Of a stretch of 64,000 nucleotides of DNA, positions 29,046 through 37,831 are shown piece by piece; the stretch's first letter is position 1, and each line of letters starts with the position of its first letter. Made by a program: the position numbers and the translations under genes. Source of the DNA: CAWCUZ01 sp963798795. GTDB taxonomy: Bacteria > Acidobacteriota > Vicinamibacteria > Vicinamibacterales > SCN-69-37. The stretch is taken from positions 558,001 through 622,000 of the forward strand of contig CAWCUZ010000001.1 in assembly GCA_963798795.1 (NCBI GenBank), given 5' to 3'. The notes under the pieces were generated by a model. The model saw only the letters and a program-made list of their open reading frames with translations, was not told where the DNA came from and ran no database searches.

Positions 29046-29615
29046 TCAGAACGGCGCACTGAGACGCGCGCGGAACGTCCCGCCGGTGAGCACGATGTTG
29101 GGCCGCGCCTTGTCGACGTGCGGCAGGCTGACGTCGGTGAACGTGCCCTCGATGACCCCGTCGGCGCCAAACGACTCCACGTGCACACGCCCCGGACCGG
29201 CCCACTCCTGGCCGGTCTCGTCGATGTAGCTGAACCCGATGCTGGCCATCGCCGCCATCGGATCCACGATCTTCATGCCGCCCTTGGGCAACGGGAGGTC
29301 GACCGGGTAGTCCTGCTTCCTGAGGTCGAGGGACAGGAAGGTGATCTGCAGGTGCCCGGTGCCGGCGGTCGGCCTGGCCCGAACCGAACTGCCGAGCGGC
29401 GTGTACTTGTTGTCGGCCGCGAGCAGTGTGTCGAACTCTTTCCGCACGCCGTCGACCGCGAAGGCGACGCTGCCGACCGACGCCGCCGCGGGCGCCGCCG
29501 CCGGCGTCGCGGCGGTGGCTGGCGCGGCCGCGTCAGTCGCCGGCGTCTCGCGGCCGCCTCCACATCCCACGCACATCACCACGGCCAAGAGCCCTGCGGG
29601 CCACACTCGTCTCAT
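29046..29615 (-). CDS. Hypothetical lipoprotein
   Basis: 189 residues from ATG 29615. The signal RRVWPAGLLAVVMCVGCGGG contains a lipobox-like CVGC, so the mature protein is probably lipid-anchored at Cys 17 or nearby. An Ala/Pro/Thr-rich linker follows, then a compact beta-rich domain of about 140 residues (VGSVAFAVDGVRKEFDTLLA ... GVIEGTFTDVSLPHVDKA) with the look of small cupin-like or 'DUF6252'-type secreted domains; the family is not certain. Its start overlaps the end of the chimeric gene at 29615-30238. Confidence 0.65.
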   Translation of the reverse strand: MRRVWPAGLLAVVMCVGCGGGRETPATDAAAPATAATPAAAPAAASVGSVAFAVDGVRKEFDTLLAADNKYTPLGSSVRARPTAGTGHLQITFLSLDLRKQDYPVDLPLPKGGMKIVDPMAAMASIGFSYIDETGQEWAGPGRVHVESFGADGVIEGTFTDVSLPHVDKARPNIVLTGGTFRARLSAPF

Positions 29616-30341
29616 CAGGTGCTTCCTGCGGCGCGCTTCGGCGCCGGGCAAACCGCCTCGTCGATTGGTGAGCGTATTGTAGCGGAGTCACGAACCGGCG
29701 GCGTCGGCGCGACGCCGCTGCGCTGCGACCGGTACACCGCGTCGCTCACGACCCCGACGACCGCGAAGGCTTCGGATCGTTGTCCCACCGACGCCTCGAC
29801 CTCACGTCCCACCGGATTCACCGTGCCGAAGAAATGTCGCGCGAACGCCTGGTTCGCACCGACCACCTTCGCCGCCTGGGTCGTCGGCGCCGGTTCCTGC
29901 TTGCCCAGCTCGAACGCCGCGCCGAGCAGCAGCCGGAATCCGTTGTGCGCAAAGCTCTCGAAGGTCGCTCGCGCCAGGTCGAGCTCGGCAACGGCGCTGA
30001 GCTTCGGACTGATGGCGTACCGGACACCGCCCCCGGCCGCGAAGCTGAAACTCGTCTCGTGGCATTCCGGGCACTCCGTCGCGCTGCATCCCGGACAATC
30101 AGCGCTGAGGTGAATCAGGCCCGCACCCGCCTGCACGAAGGGCTGCAGGGTCGGCGCCGACGTGATCGCATGCCGCAGGCCCGCGAAGAACGACGTGTTG
30201 GTGAAGTCGCCGAAGCTGTTCAGCCCGATGTCGCCCACGATACTCAGCCGTCCCGAGCTGAGGTCCCGGAACGGTATCGCGACGCTTGGCGCAGAGTATA
30301 GGCGAATGGAGCCCGCAGGTGGCGGCAGCGCGCCTCTGAGA
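29615..30341 (-). pseudogene. Chimeric remnant: outer-membrane barrel fused in frame to an ADOP permease fragment
   Basis: The open frame from GTG 30238 encodes 207 residues; in-frame barrel-like sequence continues upstream to about 30341 without a start codon. Residues 1-112 look like the C-terminal strands of a beta-barrel (GLRHAITSAPTLQPFVQAGAGL ... GGGVRYAISPKLSAVAELDL). Residues about 125-180 (NQAFARHFFGTVNPVGREVE ... FAVVGVVSDAVYRSQRSG) match the MacB periplasmic domain of ADOP permeases such as the one at 21762. These two never belong in one protein, so this is a recombination product of two truncated genes. The N-terminal signal is missing, so it is unlikely to be exported or functional. 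Confidence 0.6.
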
Positions 30342-32030
30342 TCAAGCCGTCGCCCCCGGGCTCAGCACGCGATGCACCAGGCTGATCACGATGGAGCCCT
30401 CGCCTACAGCCGAGGCCACGCGCTTCACGCTGCCGCTGCGAATGTCGCCGACGGCGAACACACCTGGCACGCTGGTTTCGAGCAGATACGGCGGCCGATC
30501 GAGCGGCCAGCGGGCGCCGGCCAGATCGCCGGCCGTCAGATCGCTGCCCGTCCTGATGAAGCCCTTTTCGTCGAGCGCCAGACAGCCGTCAAGCCACTCC
30601 GTCTTCGGCACGGCGCCGGTCATCACGAAGACGTGCCGAATCGGCCGCTGCTCGACGACTCCCGTCCGGTTGTCGCGCCATGCCACCGCTTCCAGATGGC
30701 CGTTGCCCGTGGCCGCCGAGATCTCCGTGAACGGTCGCAGCGTGATTCCGGGGTGTTCCTCGATGCGCCGGACGAGGTAGCGTGACATCGTGTCCGCCAG
30801 TCCTCGCGAGCGGACGAGCACGTGCACGTGCGATGCCGCGGCGGCGAGGAACACGGCTGCCTGACCCGCCGAATTGCCCCCTCCGATCACGACGACGTCC
30901 TCGCCCGCGCACAGTTGGGCCTCGATGGAGGTCGCGCCGTAATACACCCCGGATCCCTCGAACAGTCCAAGGTGTTCGGCCGCGACCCGGCGGTATTCGG
31001 CGCCGCCCGCCATGACGCACGCGCGAGCCCGTACGCGCCGGCCGCCGGTGAGTTCCACGACGTAGGGCGGGCGATCGCACTCGAGCCGCGTCGCGCCCCG
31101 AGCAATCAGGACGTCCGCGCCGAATTTCTGCGCCTGGGTATGCGCGCGCGCTGCCAGGTCCTGCCCCGAGATGCCGGTCGGGAACCCGAGGTAGTTCTCG
31201 ATCCGCGAGCTCGAGCCGGCCTGTCCGCCGGGCCAGTGCGTCTCGAGCACCAGCACGTCGAGACCCTCCGACGCGCCGTACACCGCCGCGGCGAGACCGG
31301 CCGGCCCGGCGCCCACGACGACCACGTCGCGCGTGCGACGTGTATCGACGGCGGCGTTGAACCGGAGACAATCCGCGATCTGCTCGTTCGTGGGATTGCG
31401 CAGGACGGTATCGCCGCGACAGATGAGGATCGACATCTCGCGCGACGAGACGTGGAACCGATCCAGCAGGGCTGCGCCGCCCGCGTCCTGGTCGAGGTCC
31501 ATGTAGGAGAACGGGTGGCCGTTGTGAGTCAGGAACTCCCTGATCCGGAGCGTGTCCGGCGACCGGGTCGAGCCGACGAGCGTGACGTCGCTGAGGCCAC
31601 GCGCCATCAGCTCGACGCGCCGGAGGATGAACGCGCGCAGCAGGATCTCGCTCAGCTCGCCGTCGGCCTGGAGCACGTCCAGGAGCCGCTCGCGGTTGAC
31701 CTCCACGACGCTGCCGTCTTCCGCCATCTGGATGCGCACCAGTCCGGGACGTCCGGCCACCAGCGTAATCTCACCGGTGAACTGTCCCGGCCGATGCTCG
31801 GTCACGAGCTGATCGCCGGCGGGTGACAGCCGCTCCACCCGGACGCGCCCCGCGGTGACGACGAACAGCTTGTTGATGGGCTCGCCGACGTCGAGCAGCA
31901 TGTCGCCCGCTGAAACGGCGCGCGCGCGGCCATGCGCCGTGAGCCTGGCCAGTTGCGCGGGCGTCAGCGTGGGGAAGATGTGCCCCTCACCGGAGCCGCG
32001 GGGAAACGGGAGCGTGGGTGCGTCGGCCAT
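30342..32030 (-). CDS. cNMP-binding / glutaredoxin-like / thioredoxin-reductase-like flavoprotein
   Basis: 562 residues from ATG 32030 (ATG 32045 also possible). Domains in order: a Crp-type cyclic-nucleotide-binding domain (about residues 25-140, GDMLLDVGEPINKLFVVTAGRV), a glutaredoxin-like domain (about 150-225, DTLRIREFLTHNGHPFSYMDLD), and a thioredoxin-reductase-like FAD/NAD(P)H domain (VVVVGAGPAGLAAAVYGASEGL, PGGQAGSSSRIENYLGFPTG, VVVIGGGNSAGQAAVFLA, GVFAVGDIRSGSVKRVA). The CxxC redox pair of true thioredoxin reductases is absent. The layout suggests a second-messenger-gated oxidoreductase; the electron acceptor is unknown. It lies in the same direction as the DUF885 gene. Confidence 0.85.
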   Translation of the reverse strand: MADAPTLPFPRGSGEGHIFPTLTPAQLARLTAHGRARAVSAGDMLLDVGEPINKLFVVTAGRVRVERLSPAGDQLVTEHRPGQFTGEITLVAGRPGLVRIQMAEDGSVVEVNRERLLDVLQADGELSEILLRAFILRRVELMARGLSDVTLVGSTRSPDTLRIREFLTHNGHPFSYMDLDQDAGGAALLDRFHVSSREMSILICRGDTVLRNPTNEQIADCLRFNAAVDTRRTRDVVVVGAGPAGLAAAVYGASEGLDVLVLETHWPGGQAGSSSRIENYLGFPTGISGQDLAARAHTQAQKFGADVLIARGATRLECDRPPYVVELTGGRRVRARACVMAGGAEYRRVAAEHLGLFEGSGVYYGATSIEAQLCAGEDVVVIGGGNSAGQAAVFLAAAASHVHVLVRSRGLADTMSRYLVRRIEEHPGITLRPFTEISAATGNGHLEAVAWRDNRTGVVEQRPIRHVFVMTGAVPKTEWLDGCLALDEKGFIRTGSDLTAGDLAGARWPLDRPPYLLETSVPGVFAVGDIRSGSVKRVASAVGEGSIVISLVHRVLSPGATA

Positions 32031-32116
32031 GGATTCTCGGAGCATCCCATTGCATGAAACCGGAATCGGCCCGCCCGGCTCGGCCGGGCACCAGAAGACG
32101 CAGGAGCGTCGCTGAT

Positions 32117-33971
32117 CTACTTCCAGGCCGACCCGGTCCGGATGTACTCGTCCACGTTCGTCGCCAGCACATCGAGCGGCACGTTCCCGCCCAGCACGAC
32201 GGCGTCGTCGAACCCTTTCAGGTCGAAGGCCACGCCGAGCGCCTTGGCTGCCCGGTCGCGCTGCGTGGTGATCTCGCTGTGCCCCACCTTGTAGCCGCAC
32301 GCCTGGCCCGGCCACGAACAGTAGCGGTCGACCTCGCTCGCCACTTCGATGGGGTTCGAATCCGTTCACGTCGACGAAGAACTTCACGCTCTGGTCGCGC
32401 GTCCAGCCCTTCGCGTGCAGGCCGGTGTCGACGACCAGCCGGCACGCGCGGAACGCAATCGACTGCAGGTAGCCGAGCCGGCCGACGTGGGCCGCGTCGT
32501 ACGCGCCCAGTTCGTCCGCGAGCTGCTCGGCATAGAGGGCCCAGCCCTCCGAGTAGGCGTTGAACTGCAGAATCTGCCGAATCGCCGGCATCCCGTGCGT
32601 GTACTCGCCTTGCCAGATGTGGCCCGGGATCGCTTCGTGGAAGGTGAGGTCCGGCAGGCTGTACTGGCTGTGCCGGCTCGTCGTGTCGAGGTTGATCCAG
32701 AACCGGCCCGGCACCTTGCCGTCGATCGATCCCGGCCCGCCGTAGGCGGACGGCGCGCCCGGCTCCTCCTCGGGCGGCAGCCGCTTCACTTCCATGTTGG
32801 GATGGACGAGGGTGTCGAAGGCGCGGGGCATCTGGGCGCGGATCCAGTCCAGGCGCTCGTTGATGAACGCCATGATCTGGGCGCGGCCCGGATCGCCCTG
32901 AGCGAAGGCGTACTTCGGGTCTTTCGCCAGCGCCTTCATCCGGTCGCCGACGCTGCCCTGGGTGTAGCCCAGCTCCTTCAGCAGGCCGTCCATCCGCGCC
33001 TGCAGTGCGTCCAGCTCGCGCCGGCCCATCTCGTGGATCTCATCGGGCGTCATCGTCGTCGTCGTGGAGGCCTGGAGCGCCCAGCGGTAGAACTCCTCGC
33101 CGTGCGGGCGGGCCGCGATACCCGGATCGTTGGTCGCGATCTTCCGTTGCGCTCCCAGTTCGGCGATCTGGCGGTCGAGCGCGGGCGCCACGTCGCCCAC
33201 GGCGATCTTCCGCGCCTGCCCCGCCCAGGTGCCGGGGATGTCCCTGGTGCGCCGCTCAATCGACTCGACGAGCGAGCCGCCCGCGCGCGCGTTCTTCGCC
33301 GACAGGCGCATCTGTCCGAGCGCCTTGTCGAGCAGGAACGCCGGCGGCACGAGCCCGGCCGCGCGCGCCGCCTGGATCCGCTCCAGCTCGCCGTCGAGTT
33401 GCCTCGGGTACGACGCCAGCCGCGCGAGGTACGCCTCCGCGTCGGCCGCATTCTCGATGCGGTGGTCCGCGTCGAGGAACCGCGGGATGTCCAGGTAGGC
33501 GCCGACGTTCTGGATCACCACGTAGGGCGTATTGCGCCATCCGCCGACCGTGATATCGCCGTACGGCAGCGCGAACCCGTCGAGCGCGGTGCGGTACACG
33601 CTCTTCACCACAGCCACGCTCGTCCGCACGCCGTATGACAGACCGGCGGTCTCGAAGGCGTTCAGGCGATCGAGATCCGCGCGAACCTGGCTGGCGACCC
33701 GCTTCTGCCCGTCCGCGGAGCGATCGGCCAGCTTCGACCGCAGTCCCGCCCTGGCGCCCAGATCGAGCCCCAGCGACGTGGCCGTGTCAGGAAGCAGGGT
33801 GAGCAGGCTGTCCGCGATGGAGTCGAGCAGGGCGAGCGCAGGGCCGTCGGCGGCACCGGAACTCGCCGGGACCGGGTTCGGGCCGGAGGAACAGCCGGCG
33901 AGAAGCGGCGCCGCTGCCGCGGAGGCCAGCACCAGGAGGATCTGCCGCCGTGTCAGGTGGGCGTCGGGCAC
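32117..33971 (-). CDS. DUF885-family lipoprotein peptidase (frameshifted near the C-terminus)
   Basis: About 617 residues from ATG 33971. The leader LTRRQILLVLASAAAAPLLAGC has a twin-arginine-like RR and a lipobox LAGC, so the protein is probably an exported lipoprotein. The DUF885 zinc-peptidase signature HEAIPGH occurs in LTFHEAIPGHIWQGEYTHG, with a downstream Glu in NAYSEGWALYAEQLADELGAY. The main frame derails after VNGFEP; removing one base from the GGGG at 32351-32354 continues it as GFEPIEVASEVDRYCSWPGQ and ends at 32117, as expected for the family. Members are related to dipeptidyl or Xaa-carboxypeptidase-like enzymes; the substrate is unknown. Confidence 0.8.
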
Positions 33972-33985
33972 TGGTAGATCCTACC

Positions 33986-34070
33986 TCTCACACCGCGCGG
34001 GCGCGGCGCTGTGAGTACCGATCCCCGTTCAAACCGTGCATGCGGATTTCCCGCACCCGGCTTACCGGGA
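33986..34070 (-). other. Possible group II intron-like remnant
   Basis: On the minus strand this stretch reads GCCGGGTGCGGGAAATCCGC followed by ATGCACGGTTTGAACGGGG. The pattern G-x-CGG-TGCGG-GAAA-CCGCA-x-CGGTT resembles the conserved hairpin found in bacterial group II introns near their maturase gene. No maturase, no domain V and no full intron are present, so this would be a scar at most. Low confidence. Confidence 0.3.
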
Positions 34071-34114
34071 GGCATTGAGACGACGGCATGACGTGACCCC
34101 GGGTACTCGCCGGA

Positions 34115-34902
34115 TTGACCGTGTGGCTCAACGGGCGTCGCGGCTTCGTGTCGCACGTCCCGTTCCCGAACTCGCCGGAAGTCCTCGCGTCGCGCGCTCG
34201 CGACATGATCCAGCGGCTGGGCCCCGAGCGCACCGCGCCGGCGTCCACCACTGCCGATCCCGACTGGCCGGCCCTCTTCCGCGAGGCCGGCCTCGACGTC
34301 GCCGAATTCAAACGAGTGGCGCCGACGCTGGTCAGCCGGGAAGAGAGCGACGCGCCGGCGGCCTGGACCGGGCCGGGCGCCGATCGGAGCGGCAGCCCCT
34401 TGCGCGTCGAGGCCGCGGCATATGGCGGCCGTCCCGTGTTCTTTCGGCTGATTCCGCCCTGGGCGCCTGCGGGAGGAGGCACGACGCGGCCGGCCGGACC
34501 GAGCGTTCAGGGCACGGTCAATGCGGTCCTGTCGCTTGTCCTGATCCTGTCGGCGATCGTGCTCGCGCTGCGGAACGTCCGGCTCGGACGCGTCGACACG
34601 CGTGCGGCCACGCGATTGGCGCCGCCGTGATCGTCATGGTTCTGTATGCCGGCACGACCGACCTCGTCATCGATCTGCCGCTCACCGCCCTCGTCGCGGC
34701 GATCGCGGTCTTGGTGCCGACCCGGCTGGGTCTCGTGGCGCTCGCGACGCTGCTGGCCGTCCATGCGATTGGCGGGCTCTGGATTCCGCCATTTGGCACC
34801 GGGTTCCTGGTCCTCCAGTTCACCGCGATGACGGCGATCGGCGTCGTTGGCTTCGTGATCGCGACGCAAGGACGCGCGTCGACTGCGTGGCTCGACGCGT
34901 AG
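34115..34902 (+). pseudogene. Remnant of the C-terminal membrane domain of a Ser/Thr kinase
   Basis: Two adjacent open stretches (34115-34630 and, in another frame, about 34627-34902) resemble the post-kinase region of acidobacterial membrane kinases: the extracytoplasmic segment LRVEAAAYGGRPVFFRLIPPW, a helix NAVLSLVLILSAIVLALRNV, then IVMVLYAGTTDLVIDLPLTA and further helices (VLQFTAMTAIGVVGFVIATQ). The kinase domain itself is missing and the two pieces are out of frame, so this is decayed. It lies between the DUF885 gene and the gene at 34975. Confidence 0.5.
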
Positions 34903-34974
34903 GGTCGTGCAGCGCCGGGGTGAGTGGCCGCGCCGTCGCTGCGGCTGACGGACACTTCGCCAACGCCCGCGCCG

Positions 34975-35691
34975 TCAGGCGAGCTTCCGGGCCGCCTTGA
35001 TCTTCGCCGAGAAGGGACGCGTGAAGAAGCCGCGCACCGCCTCGTTGCCGGAGTCGCTGAGCTGACAGCACGTCACCTGGTTCGCCTTCACGAATCGCAC
35101 CTCGATCACCTGCGTGTCGTCACCGGGCTCGTTGGGGTCGTAGATCTTGAGGTCGATGCACTTCGCGGTCCGGGTCCGATCGCGATAGTCGTACGCCATG
35201 ACCTGATGGTTGTCCCAGGGCTTGCCGGCGCCCGCCCTGACGCGGATGAGATAGAGGGGCGCGAACTTGCCCTCCTGGAGCGTCTCGACCACCTTGCGCA
35301 CTTCCTTCGCCGTGCGAACCTCCACGGTCACGTCGTTCTTGTGCATCCAGTCACGCACGCGGACGATGTGCCGGAACGACACGCCGAACGAATCGAGCTG
35401 ACGCTGGAAGATGAACTTGTAGAGATCGGAGTCCGGCCGCGGGGCCGTGCGATTGGACGGAATCCGGCAGCCGGCGTCGAAGAAGTCGCTGGCGCTGAAC
35501 GACATGCCGCCGCACAGGCCGTAGTCCTGGGGCACCCCGGGAGCCGCGACCAGCACCCGCAGCGCCCGCGGCAGGCTGCTGGCGAGGACCGCCATCCGGA
35601 AGGTGTTGGCGAAGGCAAAGCCGTGTTTCGACGGCTTGAATCCGCGGGTGCGGTTCGGCTGCTTCTTGTTCTTCTTCTTGAAGAGTGGCAT
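34975..35691 (-). CDS. Uncharacterised protein with a possible papain-like Cys-His-Asp triad
   Basis: 238 residues from ATG 35691. A basic N-terminus (PLFKKKNKKQPNRTRGF) is followed by YGLCGGMSFSASDFF, DNHQVMAYDYRD and LKIYDPNEPGDDT. The order Cys in a GxCGGM motif, His in NHQVMAY and Asp in YDPN is what papain-fold or C39-like peptidases show (Cys, then His, then Asp/Asn). I do not recognise a named family; no signal peptide. Neighbours are pseudogenes, so context says little. An inverted repeat (35729-35748) lies about 40 bases upstream. Confidence 0.65.
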   Translation of the reverse strand: MPLFKKKNKKQPNRTRGFKPSKHGFAFANTFRMAVLASSLPRALRVLVAAPGVPQDYGLCGGMSFSASDFFDAGCRIPSNRTAPRPDSDLYKFIFQRQLDSFGVSFRHIVRVRDWMHKNDVTVEVRTAKEVRKVVETLQEGKFAPLYLIRVRAGAGKPWDNHQVMAYDYRDRTRTAKCIDLKIYDPNEPGDDTQVIEVRFVKANQVTCCQLSDSGNEAVRGFFTRPFSAKIKAARKLA

Positions 35692-35728
35692 CAGTCCTCC
35701 TCACTGGCGGCGGGGAATAGCCGGCCAT

Positions 35729-35748
35729 GATACTACCTCCGGAGTATC
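35729..35748. promoter_or_regulatory. Inverted repeat GATACT-N8-AGTATC
   Basis: Perfect 6-base arms around an 8-base GC-rich centre, 38 bases upstream of the start of the gene at 34975-35691. It resembles PadR/MarR-size operators and lies close to a dead ADOP fragment (35863-36105), so it may be a leftover operator of a lost PadR-ADOP operon or may control the neighbouring gene. Confidence 0.35.
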
Positions 35749-35770
35749 TCGGCTTCTAGCGGCCGCCCTT

Positions 35771-35795
35771 GGTAGTGGGTCCGTAGCCCACTACC
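35771..35795. repeat. 25-bp inverted repeat with 9-base perfect arms
   Basis: GGTAGTGGG, 7-base spacer, CCCACTACC. It has the same overall length as the PadR-operon palindromes at 27598 and 44566 and sits between a candidate operator and an ADOP remnant. It could equally be a hairpin terminator stem, but no T-run follows on either side. Confidence 0.4.
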
Positions 35796-35862
35796 CCGCC
35801 CTTCGTCTGAGCGCGTCGGAGGTCGCCTGCGCCGCGGCGACCGCGACGCCACCGCCATCAGG

Positions 35863-36105
35863 GTGCCCGGCCGCACGGGCGAGCTCGGTCTGCGGATTGC
35901 CCTGGGCGCGAGGCCGGGCCGGGTCGTCCGGATGGTCGTGCGCGGCACACTCGGCTCGGTCGGGGTCGGACTGGCTGCCGGCCTGGCGATTGCGGCGCTC
36001 GCCGCTCGTCAGATGCAGGCCTCCCTTTTCGGCGTCCGGCCGCTGGACCCGATGACAATCGCTGCCGCGGCCACCGACCCGGCCAAGGCGCTCCAATCGG
36101 CCTGA
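35863..36105 (+). pseudogene. Remnant of an ADOP permease C-terminus
   Basis: The reading frame RTGELGLRIALGARPGRVVR followed by a helix (LGSVGVGLAAGLAIAALAAR) and LFGVRPLDPMTIAAAA is the last FtsX unit of an ADOP permease (compare SERTPEIGIRLALGAEPWAL in the gene at 63164). It then jumps directly to ATDPAKALQSA, so the final helices are also deleted. No N-terminal 700 residues exist nearby. About 220 bases without any gene follow (36106-36330). Confidence 0.65.
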
Positions 36106-36330
36106 CTCGTCAGCCTCGGCCGAGTCGGGGCAGACCGTTCACCTCGAATGCGCCCTGCGTCACGTCACGGCGCCGCTGCGAGAGATGCCGGGGAACACGC
36201 CCGAGAACCCGCCCGTCGCACTGGCCAGGCCGTCGGCCACGGATACGGCCGACGCCTCCACGGTCCCCTTCTCGATGCGGAAGGAGGGTTCGAGCCGAGG
36301 CGCGCCCGACCCCGAGGCTGGCGCTCGTGG

Positions 36331-36885
36331 TCACTGTCGGTCGAGCACGACCCACGCGGTGCTGAGCACTCGCTGCCCGTTCTCTGTTCCGACGACGGTC
36401 ACCAGGTACCACGAGCGCCGGCTGAGATCGACCCGGAGTTCGCGTGAGAGCGGGACGGCCACGCTGCCTCGTCTGTAGTCCTCGGTGCTGAACGCTGTCT
36501 GCGACAGGAACTCATCGCCAGGAATGAACCCAGCGGCCGCCTTCGATTCGCCCTGGACGGCAGCGGGGAGGGCTCGATGCGCCGCAAAGACCGCATCGGC
36601 CGAGAGCGTCCTCGTCCTCCCACCGCACGTGAAGGCACCGTTCGTCCTGGAGAGCACCATGCGGTTCCCCTCGAACAGCGCAACGAAGAAGGTGACCTTC
36701 GTCTCGTCACCCTCACACTCGAAATAGGGCCGCTCGGGCTCTCCTTTGCTGATCACGACTCGGAGACCTGTCGTTTCCTCGGGAGACAGGATCCGGGTCA
36801 GGTGCATCCGCACGCTCGTCTGCGCATTCGCATCTGCTCCAACGGCCAGGCCGGCGGCACAGCCGACAGCCGTCAGCAAGGCCAT
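36331..36885 (-). CDS. Secreted hypothetical protein
   Basis: 184 residues from ATG 36885, chosen because AAGAAGGGG lies just upstream and the next residues form a signal peptide (MALLTAVGCAAGLAVGADANAQ). The mature protein is beta-rich with one Cys pair (FECEGDE, AFTCGGRT) that could form a disulfide. No family recognised. It lies at the 3' edge of the cassette array and is on the array strand, so it might be an ancient cassette gene whose attC has decayed, or simply the neighbouring chromosomal gene. Confidence 0.6.
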   Translation of the reverse strand: MALLTAVGCAAGLAVGADANAQTSVRMHLTRILSPEETTGLRVVISKGEPERPYFECEGDETKVTFFVALFEGNRMVLSRTNGAFTCGGRTRTLSADAVFAAHRALPAAVQGESKAAAGFIPGDEFLSQTAFSTEDYRRGSVAVPLSRELRVDLSRRSWYLVTVVGTENGQRVLSTAWVVLDRQ

Positions 36886-37085
36886 CCCCTTCTTCCCTCG
36901 CAGAACCCGTCCAGAAACCACCGTCCCTCCTGCTGGCCGCGCGACATGCTGGTCAGCTTCAGCTGGCAGCACGTCCGCCGGCCACGACCCGCCGTTCAGA
37001 CGGCGGTTGAGCGTGGTTCAAGGCGTTCGGAACGCAGGTTCGCGAACGCGCCTCTCTGTTCACCGTATTTAGCGGATTCCGGCGG

Positions 37086-37271
37086 GTGGAGGGGTACATC
37101 GGATTCGTCGAGGAGCTGCCTGGTGCCAACACGCAGGGAGCCACCTTGGCGGAGGCCCGCGCGAACCTGCAGGAGGCCGTCGCGATGGTCCTTGAAGCCA
37201 ACCGTGAGTTGAGCGAGGCTGCCGCGGGAGGCTCGGACGTCATTCGTGAACCCTTCACGGACGGTGCCTGA
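37086..37271 (+). CDS. hicB: HicB-family antitoxin, N-terminus short or start lost
   Basis: The frame VEGYIGFVEELPGANTQGAT-LAEARANLQEAVAMVLEANREL matches the HicB partial RNase-H-like antitoxin fold, which binds and neutralises HicA. Open sequence continues upstream (SLFTVFSGFRRVEGYIGF) to a stop at 37008, and family members start about 10-15 residues earlier, yet no ATG, GTG or TTG is there; the GTG at 37086 is the first usable start. The HicA frame begins at its 3' end. Plus strand, so it is antisense to the direction of the cassette array. Confidence 0.65.
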   Translation: MEGYIGFVEELPGANTQGATLAEARANLQEAVAMVLEANRELSEAAAGGSDVIREPFTDGA

Positions 37272-37484
37272 AGCGCCGAGCCCTGCTTCGACATCTTCAC
37301 GAACATGGATGCGAGCTGCTCCACGAAGGCGGAAACCATTCGATCTTCGTGAACCGCAAGGCAAGCCGCTCGTCCGCCCTGCCTCGGCATTCCGAAATTA
37401 ACGACGACCTGGGACGCAAGATCTGCCGGGACCCGGACTATCCCCGAACCGGAGTTTTCCCGGCGAATCCCGATGATGCCGTGA
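37268..37484 (+). pseudogene. hicA: HicA-like toxin remnant
   Basis: Directly after the HicB frame, KRRALLRHLHEHGCELLHEG and NHSIFVNRKASRSSALPRHS-EINDDLGRKICRD reproduce the HicA dsRBD-like mRNA interferase, including the catalytic His (GGNHSIF). The only possible initiator is CTG at 37268 and the C-terminus drifts out of frame after KICRD (the expected IPEP is found in the next frame). With its start and end both defective it is probably inactive or affected by a sequencing error. It ends 1 base before the attC box at 37486. Confidence 0.6.
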
Positions 37485-37485
37485 G

Positions 37486-37555
37486 GCCTAACGCGCGGCT
37501 TCACCCGCGGCGGCTCAGGATCGCACCAGGCGCCGTCGGCGGCAAGCCGTTAGCC
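37486..37555 (-). repeat. attC-like recombination site
   Basis: Minus strand: GGCTAAC opening box, arms GCCGCCGACGGCG / CGCCGCGGG with an extra A on the left arm, closing box GTTAGGC. 70 bp. It shares the central stretch CTGGTGCGATCCTGAGCCGC with the site at 40193-40266, which shows common descent. It separates the HicBA and MazEF cassettes. Confidence 0.75.
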
Positions 37556-37594
37556 GGCTTGCCAGCACAGGTATTCCAGTGGTAGTACTAAGGT

Positions 37595-37831
37595 ATGAAA
37601 GTTGCCGTGTCGATTCCTGAAGATCTCTTCGATTCCGCCGAGTCCCTGGGAAAGCGCATGGGCGTGTCCCGAAGTCGCCTCTATGCGACCGCGCTGGCCG
37701 AGTTCCTCGCAAAGCACCAGGGCCGTAAGACCACCGAACGTCTGAACCGCGTGTACGCCGAGGAGGACAGCCGCCTCGGCGTCTCCGTTCGACGGGGCCA
37801 GGCCCGGTCCATTGGTCGAGAATCGTGGTGA
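37595..37831 (+). CDS. mazE: MazE-like ribbon-helix-helix antitoxin
   Basis: 78 residues from ATG 37595. The N-terminal MKVAVSIPEDLFDSAESLGK-RMGVSRSRLYATALAEFLAK is an RHH DNA-binding domain; the C-terminal half is charged and flexible, as expected for a toxin-binding tail. The stop overlaps the MazF start. A short palindrome TAGTACTA (37583-37590) lies 4 bases before the ATG and could be the autoregulatory operator. Plus strand, antisense to the array direction. Confidence 0.8.
   Translation: MKVAVSIPEDLFDSAESLGKRMGVSRSRLYATALAEFLAKHQGRKTTERLNRVYAEEDSRLGVSVRRGQARSIGRESW

Noticed and set aside
37583..37590. TAGTACTA palindrome upstream of MazE as a separate operator feature
   Set aside because: Eight bases are too few to support alone; mentioned only in the MazE entry.
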